A program made the position numbers and the translations under genes. Of a stretch of DNA of 64,000 nt, positions 1-8,433 are shown one piece after another. The stretch is from Rhodovastum sp963714255 (GTDB lineage: Bacteria > Pseudomonadota > Alphaproteobacteria > Acetobacterales > Acetobacteraceae): NCBI GenBank assembly GCA_963714255.1, contig CAVQNU010000021.1, positions 1 to 64,000 of the forward strand, read 5' to 3'. Each line of letters starts with the position of its first letter. The first letter of the stretch is position 1. The notes beneath the pieces are model-generated. The model had not been told where the DNA came from. It ran no database searches and saw only the letters and a list, made by a program, of their open reading frames with translations.

Positions 1-1
1 A

Positions 2-77
2 TGGTGCCCAGGGGCGGGATCGAACCACCGACACTGCGATTTTCAGTCGCATGCTCTACCAACTGAGCTACCTGGGC
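2..77 (-). tRNA. tRNA-Phe (GAA)
   Basis: On the minus strand this folds as a complete 76-nt cloverleaf with an encoded CCA end at 2-4. The 7-bp acceptor stem pairs GCCCAGG (71-77) with CCTGGGC (6-12), and the T arm carries the usual TTCGATC loop. The anticodon stem TGCGA/TCGCA encloses loop CTGAAAA, giving anticodon GAA, so it reads Phe codons. It lies just downstream of yacG on the same strand. Confidence 0.96.
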
Positions 78-128
78 CCGGCGCAGATACGTCGGAGGCG
101 GCGGAGATAGCCCAGTGCGTCGCGGCGA

Positions 129-320
129 TCAACCCGACAAATCGTCATCGGATGGCAACTCTTCCGCCGGCTCCGCCGGAACCCGGTAGCTTTCGGCAAA
201 CCAGCGGCCGAGGTCGATTTCGGCGCAGCGGGCGCCGCAGAATGGGCGGAAGCGCAGCGCCATCGGCTTGCTGCAAATCGGACATAGGGTGGCGTTGCCG
301 GCAGTGGGGGGCTTGCTCAT
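129..320 (-). CDS. yacG: DNA gyrase inhibitor YacG (zinc-ribbon protein)
   Basis: A 63-residue protein with the YacG layout: an N-terminal CPIC pair, a second cysteine pair in FCGARC and the following DLGRWF, then an acidic tail. Members of this family bind one zinc through the four cysteines, and the E. coli protein inhibits DNA gyrase. The ATG overlaps the TGA of the upstream RNase gene (ATGA), so the two are translationally coupled. It is the last gene of the infA-maf-rng-yacG run before tRNA-Phe. Family assignment is firm; the gyrase role here is by homology. Confidence 0.9.
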   Translation of the reverse strand: MSKPPTAGNATLCPICSKPMALRFRPFCGARCAEIDLGRWFAESYRVPAEPAEELPSDDDLSG

Positions 321-1423
321 GCATCGAGGCTCCAGGCGCAGGCGGGCAGGGTGGGGTCGGGGCGCACGGGAAAGCTGCGGCCGGTGCGGCGCTGCCAGTC
401 CGACAGCGCGACTGGATCAGCGCGCAACGCGGCGTCCACGGCCGGGGCGGCACGCACGGCCGGCGCGCCGTGCGGACGCGCTGCCAGCGCCGCGTCGGCG
501 GCGCGCAGGGCTGCGAGCCCAGCGGCGTGCGGGCCGGATAACGTGTCCTGTAGCGGCGGATGCACGCGCGGGCGCAGAATCTCGGCTAGCCCCAGCACTG
601 TGAAGCCCAGCAGGCGCGGCGCCAGCGGATCGGCCGACAGCGCAGCCTGCAGCTCCGGTCCCAGCCGGACGCGGCGGGAGGCCGCCACACCGCCGAGATC
701 GACCAGGATGGCTCCGGACAGGTTGCGCAAGCGGATCTGCCGCGCAAGACCGGGCAACAGTGCCCGATTGGCGGCGAACTGGGTGCGCGCCTTGCCGCCC
801 CGCGCGGCGGTCGCGGCACCGAGGTCCACGTCGATCGCCGTCAGTGCTGGGGTCTGGTGCACGCTCAACCGTGCGCCGCCAGGAAGGGCGGCCTCCGGCT
901 CGGCCAGGGCGGCCACTGCGGTTGCCACCGCGTCATCGAAGGCAGCGCGCACCAGGCGCGGCCGGTCGCCGAGCACCGGCCGCAGCGCCGCCACCACCGC
1001 CGCATCATCGCACTCCACTGGCGCGGCCGGGTATAGCTCCGCCAGGCGCTCCACCGCGCCCGGGCCGCGGCGGAGCAGGGCAGGGGGTCCGCTGCCCACC
1101 AGCGCCCGCTGGCGGGCTTCCAGGCGCGCGCTCAGCCGCGGGCCCTTGCCACCCAGGGCGGCACGCACGATGCGCACCCCCAGCGCCTGGCCCTCGGAGA
1201 CGCCGGCGCCGCCTTCGCTGTCGGGCAGGAAGCCGTCGACGCTGCCCTCCAGCGCCACAAAGGCGCCTGCCATGGCCGGCACCCTTGCGGTGATCCGGCC
1301 GCGATGCAGGTCGCCGACGCCGTCGGGCGCGCCGGGGCGCCAGATGGCGTAATCGAGCAGGCCCGACTGATCGACCGCGGCGACGCGGACCTCGCCGGGG
1401 CTGCACGCCGCCAGCAGCCTCAC
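317..1423 (-). CDS. Ribonuclease E/G, short form
   Basis: A 368-residue endoribonuclease of the RNase E/G family. An N-terminal S1-like region (GRITARVPAMAGAFVALEG and the following GFLPDSE, about residues 38-65) leads into a catalytic core with two acidic motifs, ALTAIDVDLG and GAILVDLGG, matching the metal-binding aspartates of RNase E. The zinc-link CPxC of full RNase E and the scaffold domain are absent, as in the compact alphaproteobacterial paralogue beside yacG. The GTG start at 1423 is chosen because it overlaps the maf TGA (GTGA); the longer reading frame upstream runs antisense-like through maf. Its likely role is RNA processing. The exact RNA substrates cannot be read from the sequence. 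Confidence 0.85.
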   Translation of the reverse strand: MRLLAACSPGEVRVAAVDQSGLLDYAIWRPGAPDGVGDLHRGRITARVPAMAGAFVALEGSVDGFLPDSEGGAGVSEGQALGVRIVRAALGGKGPRLSARLEARQRALVGSGPPALLRRGPGAVERLAELYPAAPVECDDAAVVAALRPVLGDRPRLVRAAFDDAVATAVAALAEPEAALPGGARLSVHQTPALTAIDVDLGAATAARGGKARTQFAANRALLPGLARQIRLRNLSGAILVDLGGVAASRRVRLGPELQAALSADPLAPRLLGFTVLGLAEILRPRVHPPLQDTLSGPHAAGLAALRAADAALAARPHGAPAVRAAPAVDAALRADPVALSDWQRRTGRSFPVRPDPTLPACAWSLDA

Positions 1424-1989
1424 GGCAGCTTGTAGCCGAGGCCGCGCAGCAGGTTCGCGGTCTCGAACAGCGGCAGTCCCACCACGTTGGAATAGCTGCC
1501 GGAAAGGAAGCGCACATGCGCCGCCGCCCGGCCCTGGATGGCGTAACCGCCGGCCTTGCCGCGCCATTCGCCGGCGTCGAGATAGGCGCGCAATTGCGGC
1601 TCGGTGAGGCGGGCGAATCCCACCACGCTCTCGCCCAGGCGTTCGGCGCCGCGCCCGTCCGGCGCCAGCAGCACCACGGCGGTCAGCACCCGGTGGCGGC
1701 GGCCCGACAGCAGGGTCAGGCAGGTTCGCGCCTGCGCCTCGGTCTCGGCCTTGGGCAGGATGCGCCGGCCGCAGGCGACCACGGTGTCGGCGGCGAGGAC
1801 GAAGGCGTCCGGAGTGGCGGCTGCCGCGGCCTTGGCGCGGGCAAGACGCTGCGCCGCCTGGCGCGGCAACTCGTCGCGCAGCGGGGTTTCGTCGATGTCG
1901 GTTGGGGCAACGGCATCCGGAATGACGCCGATCTGGGCCAGCAGGTCGAGCCGGCGCGGGCTGGCCGACGCCAGGATCAGGCGGGTCAG
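1420..1989 (-). CDS. maf: Maf-family nucleoside triphosphate pyrophosphatase
   Basis: Encodes a 189-residue Maf/HAM1-like pyrophosphatase that hydrolyses non-canonical or modified NTPs to NMPs. The N-terminal signature LILASASPRRLDLL is present, followed by PTDIDETPLRDELP and the ADTVVACGRRILPKA block with its catalytic aspartate. No in-frame ATG, GTG or TTG precedes the signature: an in-frame TGA lies near 2038, and the first TTG lies inside the protein at 1869. A CTG at 1989, directly after the infA stop, is therefore the best start. Starting at the TTG would delete the substrate-binding N-terminus. The gene sits between infA and the RNase gene, overlapping the latter by 4 nt. Confidence 0.85.
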   Translation of the reverse strand: MTRLILASASPRRLDLLAQIGVIPDAVAPTDIDETPLRDELPRQAAQRLARAKAAAAATPDAFVLAADTVVACGRRILPKAETEAQARTCLTLLSGRRHRVLTAVVLLAPDGRGAERLGESVVGFARLTEPQLRAYLDAGEWRGKAGGYAIQGRAAAHVRFLSGSYSNVVGLPLFETANLLRGLGYKLP

Positions 1990-1990
1990 G

Positions 1991-2209
1991 TCACTTGAAC
2001 CGAAAGGTGATCCGGCCCTTGGACAGATCGTACGGGGTCATTTCGACGTTGACGCGATCGCCGGCCAGCACGCGGATGCGATTCTTGCGCATCTTGCCGC
2101 TGGTATGCGCCAGGATCACGTGTTCGTTATCGAGCTTCACGCGGAACATGGCGTTCGGAAGCAGTTCCGTCACGGTGCCGCTGAACTCGATCATGTCTTC
2201 TTTCGACAT
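1991..2209 (-). CDS. infA: Translation initiation factor IF-1
   Basis: A 72-residue OB-fold protein, essentially full-length IF-1: MSKEDMIEFSGTVTELLPNA at the start and SKGRITFRFK at the end, with the HTSGKMRKNRIRVLAGD core that contacts the ribosomal A site. The ATG at 2209 has an AAAGGA ribosome-binding site a few bases upstream; upstream in-frame starts would add a non-conserved tail. It heads the infA-maf-rng-yacG run. The palindromic repeat at 2289-2416 separates it from hisD. Confidence 0.96.
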   Translation of the reverse strand: MSKEDMIEFSGTVTELLPNAMFRVKLDNEHVILAHTSGKMRKNRIRVLAGDRVNVEMTPYDLSKGRITFRFK

Positions 2210-2288
2210 GTATATCCTTTGTTTGGGGTTGACGCCGGGGTGGCGGCAGAGGGGCGCAACATGAGCATGCGGTAATGGCGGGTCAAGC

Positions 2289-2416
2289 AAGGAAGGCCAG
2301 GGCTCTGCCCTGGACCCGCCAAGGGCCGAGAGGCCCTTGGAACCCGCTACTTAAGGAATGGGTTCCAAGGGCCTCTCGGCCCTTGGCGGGTCCAGGGCAG
2401 AGCCCTGGCCTTCCTT
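2289..2416. repeat. REP-like palindrome, simple double copy
   Basis: A 128-bp near-perfect inverted repeat. Each arm contains two nested hairpins, GGCCAGGGC/GCCCTGG and CCAAGGGCC/GGCCCTTGG; the arms meet at a CTACTTAAG-type centre. The outer arm end (AAGGAAGGCC ... GGCCTTCCTT) abuts the hisD stop codon. No ORF or T-tract is present. It probably acts as a transcript end or mRNA stabiliser between hisD and infA. The same units recur at 8.5, 15.9, 21.1, 32.7, 40.2, 53.0, 56.2 and 61.9 kb. Confidence 0.9.
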
Positions 2417-3708
2417 CACTGATTTCCCAGCCGCACGGAAATACTGCGCCCATGCGCGTGCAGCCCCTCAGCCTCCGCCAGCGCCACAGCCGCCGGCCCA
2501 ACGCGGCGAAGGGCTTCCTGGTCGCCCGCGATCCAGGTAGTGCGCTTGAGAAAATCAAACACCGACAACCCGGACGCGAAGCGCGCCGTGCGCCCGGTGG
2601 GCAGCACGTGGTTCGGCCCGGCCACATAGTCGCCCAGCGCCTCCGGGCAGAAGGGGCCGAGGAAGGCGGCGCCGGCATGGCGGATGCGCGCGAACAGCGC
2701 GGCGGGATCGGCGGTCATGATCTGCAGGTGCTCGGGCGCCAGCCGGTCGGCCAGCGCCGCCGCCTCGTCCCAGTCGCGCACCAGGATGATGGCGCCGTGC
2801 CGCTCCCACGAGGCGCCGGCAATGGCGGCGCGCGGCAGGGTGGGCAGCTCGGCGGCGACCGCGCGCGCGACCGCGTCGGCGAAGCCGGCATCGTCGGTGA
2901 TCAGGATCGACTGCGCCGCCTCGTCGTGCTCGGCCTGGGCAAGCAGGTCGATGGCCACAAGCCGCGCATCCTGGGCGGCGTCGGCGATTACCACCACTTC
3001 CGAGGGGCCGGCGATGCTGTCGATGCCGACCCGGCCGAACACCTGGCGCTTGGCTTCCGCCACATAGGCGTTGCCGGGGCCGACGATGCGGTCCACCGGT
3101 GGGATGGTGGCGGTGCCCCAGGCCAGCGCCGCGATCGCCTGCGCGCCGCCCACCCGGTAGATTTCGGCCACCCCCGCGCGCCGCGCGGCGGCCAGCACCA
3201 GCGGGTTCAAGGCCCCGCCCGGCGTCGGCACGCACATGGCAATGCGCGCTACCCCGGCGGCGCGGGCCGGAATGGCGTTCATGAGCACCGACGACGGATA
3301 GGCCGCCTTGCCGCCCGGCACATACAGCCCGACCGAGTCGAGGGCGGTCCAGCGCATGCCCAGCGTCAGCCCCTCGGCGTCGGTCAGGCGCAGATCGGCG
3401 GGAAGCTGGGCGCGGTGGAAGGCTTCGATGCGCGTGGCCGCGAGGTCGAGGGCGGCGTGCAGCGCGGCCGGAACGGCGGCGACCGCGGCGTCGATTTCCG
3501 CGGCGCCGATGCGCAGTTGCGCGGGCGTGACGGCCATGTGGTCGAAGCGCCGCGTGAGGTCGCACAGCGCCGCATCGCCGCCGCTGCGCACCTCGGCGAT
3601 GATGGCGGCGACGGCGGCATCCACGCGTTCGGTGGTTTCGCGGGCCTGGTCGAGCAGGGCGCGGAATGCGGTCTCGAAGCCGGCGGCGGCGGTGTTCAGG
3701 CGGATCAT
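2416..3708 (-). CDS. hisD: Histidinol dehydrogenase
   Basis: Encodes a 430-residue zinc enzyme that oxidises L-histidinol to L-histidine in two NAD-dependent steps, the last reactions of histidine biosynthesis. Diagnostic blocks are in order: GLYVPGGKAAYPSSVLM, the VGGAQAIAALA nucleotide-site loop, IVGPGNAYVAEAK, the SIAGPSEVVV segment, QAEHDE with the Gln/His zinc ligands, and ASGLSVFDFLKRTT near the C-terminus. Length matches the family. It follows hisG by 10 bp on the same strand, so the two are co-transcribed. The remaining his genes are not in the window. Confidence 0.96.
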   Translation of the reverse strand: MIRLNTAAAGFETAFRALLDQARETTERVDAAVAAIIAEVRSGGDAALCDLTRRFDHMAVTPAQLRIGAAEIDAAVAAVPAALHAALDLAATRIEAFHRAQLPADLRLTDAEGLTLGMRWTALDSVGLYVPGGKAAYPSSVLMNAIPARAAGVARIAMCVPTPGGALNPLVLAAARRAGVAEIYRVGGAQAIAALAWGTATIPPVDRIVGPGNAYVAEAKRQVFGRVGIDSIAGPSEVVVIADAAQDARLVAIDLLAQAEHDEAAQSILITDDAGFADAVARAVAAELPTLPRAAIAGASWERHGAIILVRDWDEAAALADRLAPEHLQIMTADPAALFARIRHAGAAFLGPFCPEALGDYVAGPNHVLPTGRTARFASGLSVFDFLKRTTWIAGDQEALRRVGPAAVALAEAEGLHAHGRSISVRLGNQ

Positions 3709-3718
3709 CGGCAGGTGC

Positions 3719-4411
3719 TCATCCGGCCAGCGCCGCGCGGAATTGGGCGATCCAGGCGCCGACCTGCTCGGGGCGGGTTTTCAGCGCGGTGCGGTTGACG
3801 ATCAGGCGGCTGGTGACCTGGGCGATCACCTCGGTCTCCACCAGCCCGTTGGCCTTCAGCGTCGAGCCGGTGGCCACCAGATCGACGATCACCCGGGTGA
3901 GTCCCAGTCCGGGCGCCAGTTCCATCGCCCCGTTCAGATGCACCACGTCGGCGTTGATGCCGCGCGTGGCGTAGTGGCGGCGGGCGATATTGGGGTATTT
4001 GGTCGCCACCCGCACCCGGCTCCAGGTGCGCGGGTCGTCGCGGCCGGCGGTTTCGCGCGGCTCGGCCACCGACACCCGGCAGGCGCCGATGCCGAGGTCG
4101 AGCGGGGCGTAGATCTCCGGATAGTCGAACTCCATCAGCACATCGGCGCCGCAGATGCCCAGTTGGGCGGCGCCGAAGGCGACGAAGGTGGCCACGTCGA
4201 AGCTGCGCACCCGCACCACGTCCAGGGCCGGGTCGTCGGTGGGAAAGCGCAGCATCCGGCTGTCCTCGTTGGCGAGTTCCGGATGCGGGCGGATACCGGC
4301 ACGTCCCAGCAGGGGGGCGCATTCCTGCAGGATGCGCCCCTTCGGAACGGCGAGGATCAGTGGCGAGGAGGTTTCCGGCTCCAGGGCGGCGGACGGGAAT
4401 GCGACGGTCAT
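3719..4411 (-). CDS. hisG: ATP phosphoribosyltransferase, short form (HisGS)
   Basis: A 230-residue enzyme that condenses ATP with PRPP in the first step of histidine synthesis. It starts its catalytic fold with LILAVPKGRILQECAPLL and carries CGADVLMEFDYPEIYAPLDLG and the PRPP-binding stretch VDLVATGSTLKANGL. It lacks the C-terminal regulatory ACT-like domain of the roughly 300-residue long form, so by family knowledge it should need HisZ for activity and feedback control; no hisZ lies in the window. hisD follows in the same operon. Confidence 0.94.
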   Translation of the reverse strand: MTVAFPSAALEPETSSPLILAVPKGRILQECAPLLGRAGIRPHPELANEDSRMLRFPTDDPALDVVRVRSFDVATFVAFGAAQLGICGADVLMEFDYPEIYAPLDLGIGACRVSVAEPRETAGRDDPRTWSRVRVATKYPNIARRHYATRGINADVVHLNGAMELAPGLGLTRVIVDLVATGSTLKANGLVETEVIAQVTSRLIVNRTALKTRPEQVGAWIAQFRAALAG

Positions 4412-4510
4412 GCCCCGCGCCTCTACACCGGCGCGTGCCCGCCCGGAAGCCTCAGCTTGGTAACCGTTCCATGTCGGCCCCGCTTGCGGCCAGCACTTGG
4501 CGTGCCGACG

Positions 4511-4861
4511 CTATCCTTCCCAGAACCAATGGGAGGTGCGTTCGGTGCCTTTGTAGAGGGTTTGATAGAGATATTCCGATCCAATGACGCCGAGGATGAC
4601 ACCGAATAATTCGCCGACTTCGAGGGTTGGCGAGATTACCAGCAGGCCGGAGAGGATTCCGCTGCCGAGAAAAAGCAACCGGGGCGGTTCCATGTGGAAA
4701 ATCTCGTTCATGCCTTCGATCGGCGATTCGGCGACCGGGATCACCGCGCCGCCGCCCAGTTGCGCCGGTGCGCCCAAATGGCCAGGCGCCGCGCGGGCGC
4801 TGCCGGCCAGCCCGAACGCCAGGCACAGGCTGAGAAACAGCCTCAAAACCGCATTGATCAT
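4511..4861 (-). CDS. Small exported or membrane protein, function unknown
   Basis: A 116-residue protein not recognised as any named family. Residues 1-24 form a clear Sec signal (hydrophobic SLCLAFGLAGSARA with an ARA-A cleavage site). The mature part has a glycine/proline linker and then a strongly hydrophobic stretch (LLFLGSGILSGLLVI and ELFGVILGVIGSEYLY) that could form one or two membrane helices or insert in the outer membrane. AGGGGA sits six bases before the ATG at 4861. It lies between murA and hisG on the same strand but has its own promoter candidate. Confidence 0.7.
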   Translation of the reverse strand: MINAVLRLFLSLCLAFGLAGSARAAPGHLGAPAQLGGGAVIPVAESPIEGMNEIFHMEPPRLLFLGSGILSGLLVISPTLEVGELFGVILGVIGSEYLYQTLYKGTERTSHWFWEG

Positions 4862-4885
4862 ATGATTTCCCCTGTGTTGGTTGAC

Positions 4886-4914
4886 ATGACAATGTTGACA
4901 CTGCGCGCCGTCAA
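4886..4914 (-). promoter_or_regulatory. Candidate sigma-70-type promoter for the 4511-4861 gene
   Basis: On the minus strand TTGACG (4914-4909) is followed after 17 bp by TGTCAT (4891-4886), predicting a start near 4879, about 18 nt before the ATG. The -35 matches consensus at five of six positions; the -10 is poor. Confidence 0.3.
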
Positions 4915-5092
4915 GTCACCGGCAGACGCCAACCTTCTTCCAGTCCGGCCGCACTTCGAAAAATCACACCTCCGCTTGGATCTTGCGGTGCCGGAACCGG
5001 TTGGCGGACCACTCCCCCTACGTTTTCGCTTTGACAATGGAACCCCGTGCTGAGTCAACGGGATCAATCGGCGAGGCAATCGGGTCACGCAA

Positions 5093-5186
5093 GCAAGGCC
5101 AGGGGCTCCGCCCCCGGACCCCGCCATCGCGTGCAGCGCGCCTTCGGTACGACGTGGCGTTAGCCGCTTGGAACCCGTTACTTAAG
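5093..5186. repeat. Diverged REP-like element downstream of murA
   Basis: A variant of the palindrome family: the end module GCAAGGCCAGGGGCTCCGCC and the CCGTTACTTAAGG centre are kept, but the middle hairpin is replaced by unrelated bases. The 4862-5197 gap holds this element, the promoter candidate above and nothing else recognisable. Confidence 0.7.
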
Positions 5187-5197
5187 GCGGCAGACCG

Positions 5198-6460
5198 TTA
5201 CCCCTGCAGGCGTTCGATATCCGCCCCGCAGGCGGCCAGTTTCTGCTCCACAAATTCGTAGCCGCGGTCGAGGTGATACACGCGGTTCACCACCGTCTCG
5301 CCAGTCGCCGCCAGTCCGGCCAGCACCAGGCTGACCGAGGCGCGCAGATCGGTCGCCATCACCGGCGCGCCCGACAGCGCCGGCACCCCGCGGACAATGG
5401 CCGAGGCGCCGTGCACGTTGATGCGCGCGCCCATGCGGTTGAGTTCCGGCACATGCATGAAGCGGTTCTCGAAGATGGTTTCGGTGACCATCGCCGCCCC
5501 GTCGGAGACGCACATCAGCGCCATGTATTGGGCCTGCATGTCGGTGGGAAAGCCGGGATAGGGCTCGGTCATCACGTCCGCCCCGTGCAGCCCGTTCAGC
5601 CGCTTGACCATCAGCCCGCCGTTGTGTTCGGTCACCTCCACGCCGGCCTCGCGCAGCGCCCGCACCAGCGCACCGAGATGGGCAAGCCGGGCGTTGCGCA
5701 AATATACCTGCCCGCCGGTGATGGCGGCCGCACAGGCATAGGTGCCGGTTTCGATCCGGTCGGGAATGATGGCATGGGTGGCGGCGTGCAGGCGCGGCAC
5801 GCCGTCGATGGTCAGCCGGTCGGTGCCGATGCCCTCGATGCGCGCGCCCATCGCCACCAGGCAGTCGGCGAGGTCGGTGATTTCCGGCTCGCGGGCGGCG
5901 TTGGCCAGCACGGTGCGGCCGTCGGCCAGGCTGGCCGCCATCAGCAGGTTCTCGGTGGCGCCGACGCTGGGGAAGGGGAACACGTACGTGGCGCCGCGCA
6001 GCCCAAGCGGGGCGCTGGCCAGCACATAGCCGCCGTCGAGCCGGATGGTCGCCCCCATCGCTTCCAGGCCCTTCAGGTGCAGATCGACCGGGCGGGTGCC
6101 GATGGCGCAGCCGCCGGGCAGCGATACGCGTGCCTCGCCCGTCCGGGCCACCAGCGGGCCGAGCACGAGAACGGACGCGCGCATTTTGCGCACGATGTCG
6201 TACGGCGCCTCGGTGTTGGTGATGGCGCCGCCGATCGACAGCACCCGGCCGTCATTGCCGGGCCGGTCGACCGCCACGCCGTGCTGGGCGATCAGTGCCC
6301 CCATGGTCTCGATATCGGCCAGCCGGGGGACGTTGGTGAGGGTGAGGCGTTCATCGGTGAGCAGCCCGGCCGCCATGAGCGGCAGGCCGGCGTTTTTGGC
6401 GCCGCCGATGACGATCTCGCCGGAAAGCGGCCTTCCGCCGCGGATGCGAATCTTGTCCAT
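5198..6460 (-). CDS. murA: UDP-N-acetylglucosamine 1-carboxyvinyltransferase
   Basis: A 420-residue enzyme catalysing the first committed step of peptidoglycan synthesis, transfer of enolpyruvate from PEP to UDP-GlcNAc in the cytoplasm. The N-terminus DKIRIRGGRPLSGEIVIGGAK keeps the Lys/Asn pair of the family. The catalytic cysteine loop is present as PGGCAIGTRPVDLH, so it is the fosfomycin-sensitive cysteine type rather than the Asp variant. The late Arg/Lys residues around YPGFPTDMQAQYMAL are conserved. It follows dcd by 18 bp in the same direction. Confidence 0.96.
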   Translation of the reverse strand: MDKIRIRGGRPLSGEIVIGGAKNAGLPLMAAGLLTDERLTLTNVPRLADIETMGALIAQHGVAVDRPGNDGRVLSIGGAITNTEAPYDIVRKMRASVLVLGPLVARTGEARVSLPGGCAIGTRPVDLHLKGLEAMGATIRLDGGYVLASAPLGLRGATYVFPFPSVGATENLLMAASLADGRTVLANAAREPEITDLADCLVAMGARIEGIGTDRLTIDGVPRLHAATHAIIPDRIETGTYACAAAITGGQVYLRNARLAHLGALVRALREAGVEVTEHNGGLMVKRLNGLHGADVMTEPYPGFPTDMQAQYMALMCVSDGAAMVTETIFENRFMHVPELNRMGARINVHGASAIVRGVPALSGAPVMATDLRASVSLVLAGLAATGETVVNRVYHLDRGYEFVEQKLAACGADIERLQG

Positions 6461-6478
6461 CCGCCTATCTACCCAGGC

Positions 6479-7036
6479 TCAGCCGAGCCGGGGAAGCGAA
6501 ACTCCGCGCTGCCCCTGGTACTTGCCGCGCTTGTCGGCATAGCTGGTTTCGCAGGGCTCGTTGCCCTGGATGAACAGGAACTGGCAGATGCCTTCATGGG
6601 CGTAGATTTTGGCGGGCAGGGGGGTGGTGTTGCTGATTTCGATGGTTACCTGACCCTCCCATTCTGGCTCCAGCGGAGTGACGTTCACGATGATGCCGCA
6701 GCGGGCGTAGGTGGACTTGCCCAGGCAGATCACCAGCACGTCGCGCGGAATGCGGAAGTATTCCACCGTGTGGGCGAGGGCGAAGGAGTTCGGGGGGATG
6801 ATGCAGACCGGCCCGGCGCGGTCGACGAACGAGGACGGGTTGAACGATTTCGGGTCGACGATGGCGGAATCGACGTTGGTGAACACCTTGAACTGGTCGG
6901 ACACGCGGGCGTCGTAGCCATAACTGGACAGGCCGAAGCTGATCACGCCCTCGCGTTTCTGGGTCTCGACGAAGGGCTCGATCATGGCGTGCTCGGTGGC
7001 CATGCGGCGGATCCAGCGGTCGGACATGACTGGCAT
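6479..7036 (-). CDS. dcd: dCTP deaminase
   Basis: A 185-residue homotrimeric enzyme that deaminates dCTP to dUTP, feeding dTMP synthesis. Conserved features: SDRWIRRMA start, LSSYGYDARVS nucleotide loop, LGKSTYARCGIIVNVTPLEP and the EWEGQVTIEISN block carrying the catalytic glutamate, then the C-terminal lid around YQGQRGVSLPRL. The ATG at 7036 is preferred over the frame's upstream extension to 7378, which reads antisense through the OpgC-like gene; a second ATG three codons in is also possible. It precedes murA in one transcript. Confidence 0.93.
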   Translation of the reverse strand: MPVMSDRWIRRMATEHAMIEPFVETQKREGVISFGLSSYGYDARVSDQFKVFTNVDSAIVDPKSFNPSSFVDRAGPVCIIPPNSFALAHTVEYFRIPRDVLVICLGKSTYARCGIIVNVTPLEPEWEGQVTIEISNTTPLPAKIYAHEGICQFLFIQGNEPCETSYADKRGKYQGQRGVSLPRLG

Positions 7037-7124
7037 CGGCGCGGGCTCCCGGCTGGAATTGCCGGGGACGGTCGCCGGCGCGGGGAGGCGTAACATCCGC
7101 GGCACTGGTAAGACAGCCCCTGGC

Positions 7125-8267
7125 ATGCATGACATTCCCGCCCGCCCCCCGCGCGACCAGCGCCTGGACATCGTCCGGGGCTGGCTGCAGCTATCAATCT
7201 TCGCCACCCATGCCGGCGGCACCTTCATCGGCGGCTGGATGATCCATGCTGCCTGGGGGTTTTCCGACAGTTCGGAACTGTTCGTGTTCCTCTCCGGATT
7301 CACCCTGGGCAGCGTGTTCGCCCGCCGGGCGGCACGGGCCGGTTGGCGTGCCGGGACGGTGGACCTGCTGGTGCGCACACGCCGGCTTTACCGCATGCAC
7401 CTGCTGGTCGTGCTGCTGTTTGGCGCCCTGGTGGCCGTCGCGGGCGCCACGGTCCTGCCCGGGGAGCCGGAACGGTTCGGCTGGGATTTCCTTGCCGCCG
7501 ATCCGGTGCGGGCGGTGCCGGGGCTGCTGACCATGCTCTACCAGCCGGAGTTCATGGGCATCCTGCCGGTATTCGTGTGGTGCATGCTGCTGCTGCCCGG
7601 ATTCGCCGCGGCGCAGCGCCGCTGGGGCGCGGCGGCGATGGTTGCCCCCGTTGCCTGTTATGCCGCGGTCTGGGCCTTCGGCCTGGCGATGCCGAGCCTG
7701 CAGCCGGACGGGCGGATCCAATTCAACCCGTTCGCCTGGCAGATCCTGTTCCTCGCCGGCGCCTGGCTCGGGCGGCGGGCGCTGCTACGCGGCGAGGCGC
7801 TGCCGCTCCAGGCGCCCTGGGTGCGGGCGGCGCTGTGGGCGGCGTTGGCGGTGCTGGCGGCCGGGTTGCTCATGCGGCTGACCTGGTACGGTTTCGTCCC
7901 CTGGCCGGCACCGTTCGGCGAGGATGCCTGGATCGAGGACAAGGGAAACCTTGCCTTGCCGCGGCTGCTGCATGCGCTGTCGCTGGCCTTCGTGGTGGCG
8001 GCGCTGGTGCCGCGCGACGTACCCTGGATGCACCGCGCCGTTCCGCGGGCGGTGGCGCGAATTGGGCAGTACAGCCTGGAGGTGTTTTGTCTGGGCCTGT
8101 TTCTCTCGTGGGCTGCTTCCGCCGTGTTTCGCCTTCTGCCGCTGCAAGGGCTGGCGTTCGCGGTGCAGGACACGGTGCTGATCGGTCTGGGAGGGCTGGC
8201 GCTGGCGTGGTTTGCGGCGCTGCTCGACCGGCGGCGTGCGTCGCGGCGCATCATGGCCGCGGCCTGA
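7125..8267 (+). CDS. OpgC-like inner-membrane acyltransferase
   Basis: A 380-residue polytopic membrane protein. The N-terminus has the OpgC signature: DQRLDIVRGWLQLSIFATH, then GFSDSSELFVFLSGFTLG, followed by about nine further hydrophobic segments and an arginine-rich end. OpgC proteins transfer succinyl groups onto periplasmic glucans using cytoplasmic donors, and related proteins modify other envelope glycans. No opgG/opgH lies nearby, so the acceptor is unknown. ATG 7125 is used because upstream in-frame starts overlap dcd and lack similarity. It is divergent from dcd. Confidence 0.8.
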   Translation: MHDIPARPPRDQRLDIVRGWLQLSIFATHAGGTFIGGWMIHAAWGFSDSSELFVFLSGFTLGSVFARRAARAGWRAGTVDLLVRTRRLYRMHLLVVLLFGALVAVAGATVLPGEPERFGWDFLAADPVRAVPGLLTMLYQPEFMGILPVFVWCMLLLPGFAAAQRRWGAAAMVAPVACYAAVWAFGLAMPSLQPDGRIQFNPFAWQILFLAGAWLGRRALLRGEALPLQAPWVRAALWAALAVLAAGLLMRLTWYGFVPWPAPFGEDAWIEDKGNLALPRLLHALSLAFVVAALVPRDVPWMHRAVPRAVARIGQYSLEVFCLGLFLSWAASAVFRLLPLQGLAFAVQDTVLIGLGGLALAWFAALLDRRRASRRIMAAA

Positions 8268-8270
8268 AAG

Positions 8271-8357
8271 TGGTGCCCAGGAGAAGACTCGAACTTCCAC
8301 GACCTTGCGGCCACAGGTACCTGAAACCTGCGCGTCTACCAATTCCGCCACCTGGGC
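8271..8357 (-). tRNA. tRNA-Leu (CAG)
   Basis: An 87-nt class II tRNA on the minus strand with encoded CCA (8271-8273). The acceptor stem GCCCAGG/CCTGGGC, a D arm with GGCGGAATTGGTAGACGC, a long variable arm and a GTTCGAGTC T loop are all present. The anticodon loop TTCAGGT gives CAG, reading CUG, a dominant Leu codon in GC-rich genomes. It follows the OpgC-like stop by 3 bp on the opposite strand. Confidence 0.96.
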
Positions 8358-8433
8358 AGGTGGGTTCCCGTTGGACCGGACCAGCGGGAGGCGGGCGATT
8401 TAGACCCCGGCCAGCGGGGCGTCAACTGGCAAA

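Noticed and set aside
5041..5100. Promoter TTGACA at about 5031 facing right
   Set aside because: A good -35 hexamer, but no suitable -10 at 16-18 bp and no plus-strand gene follows; the next genes are on the minus strand.
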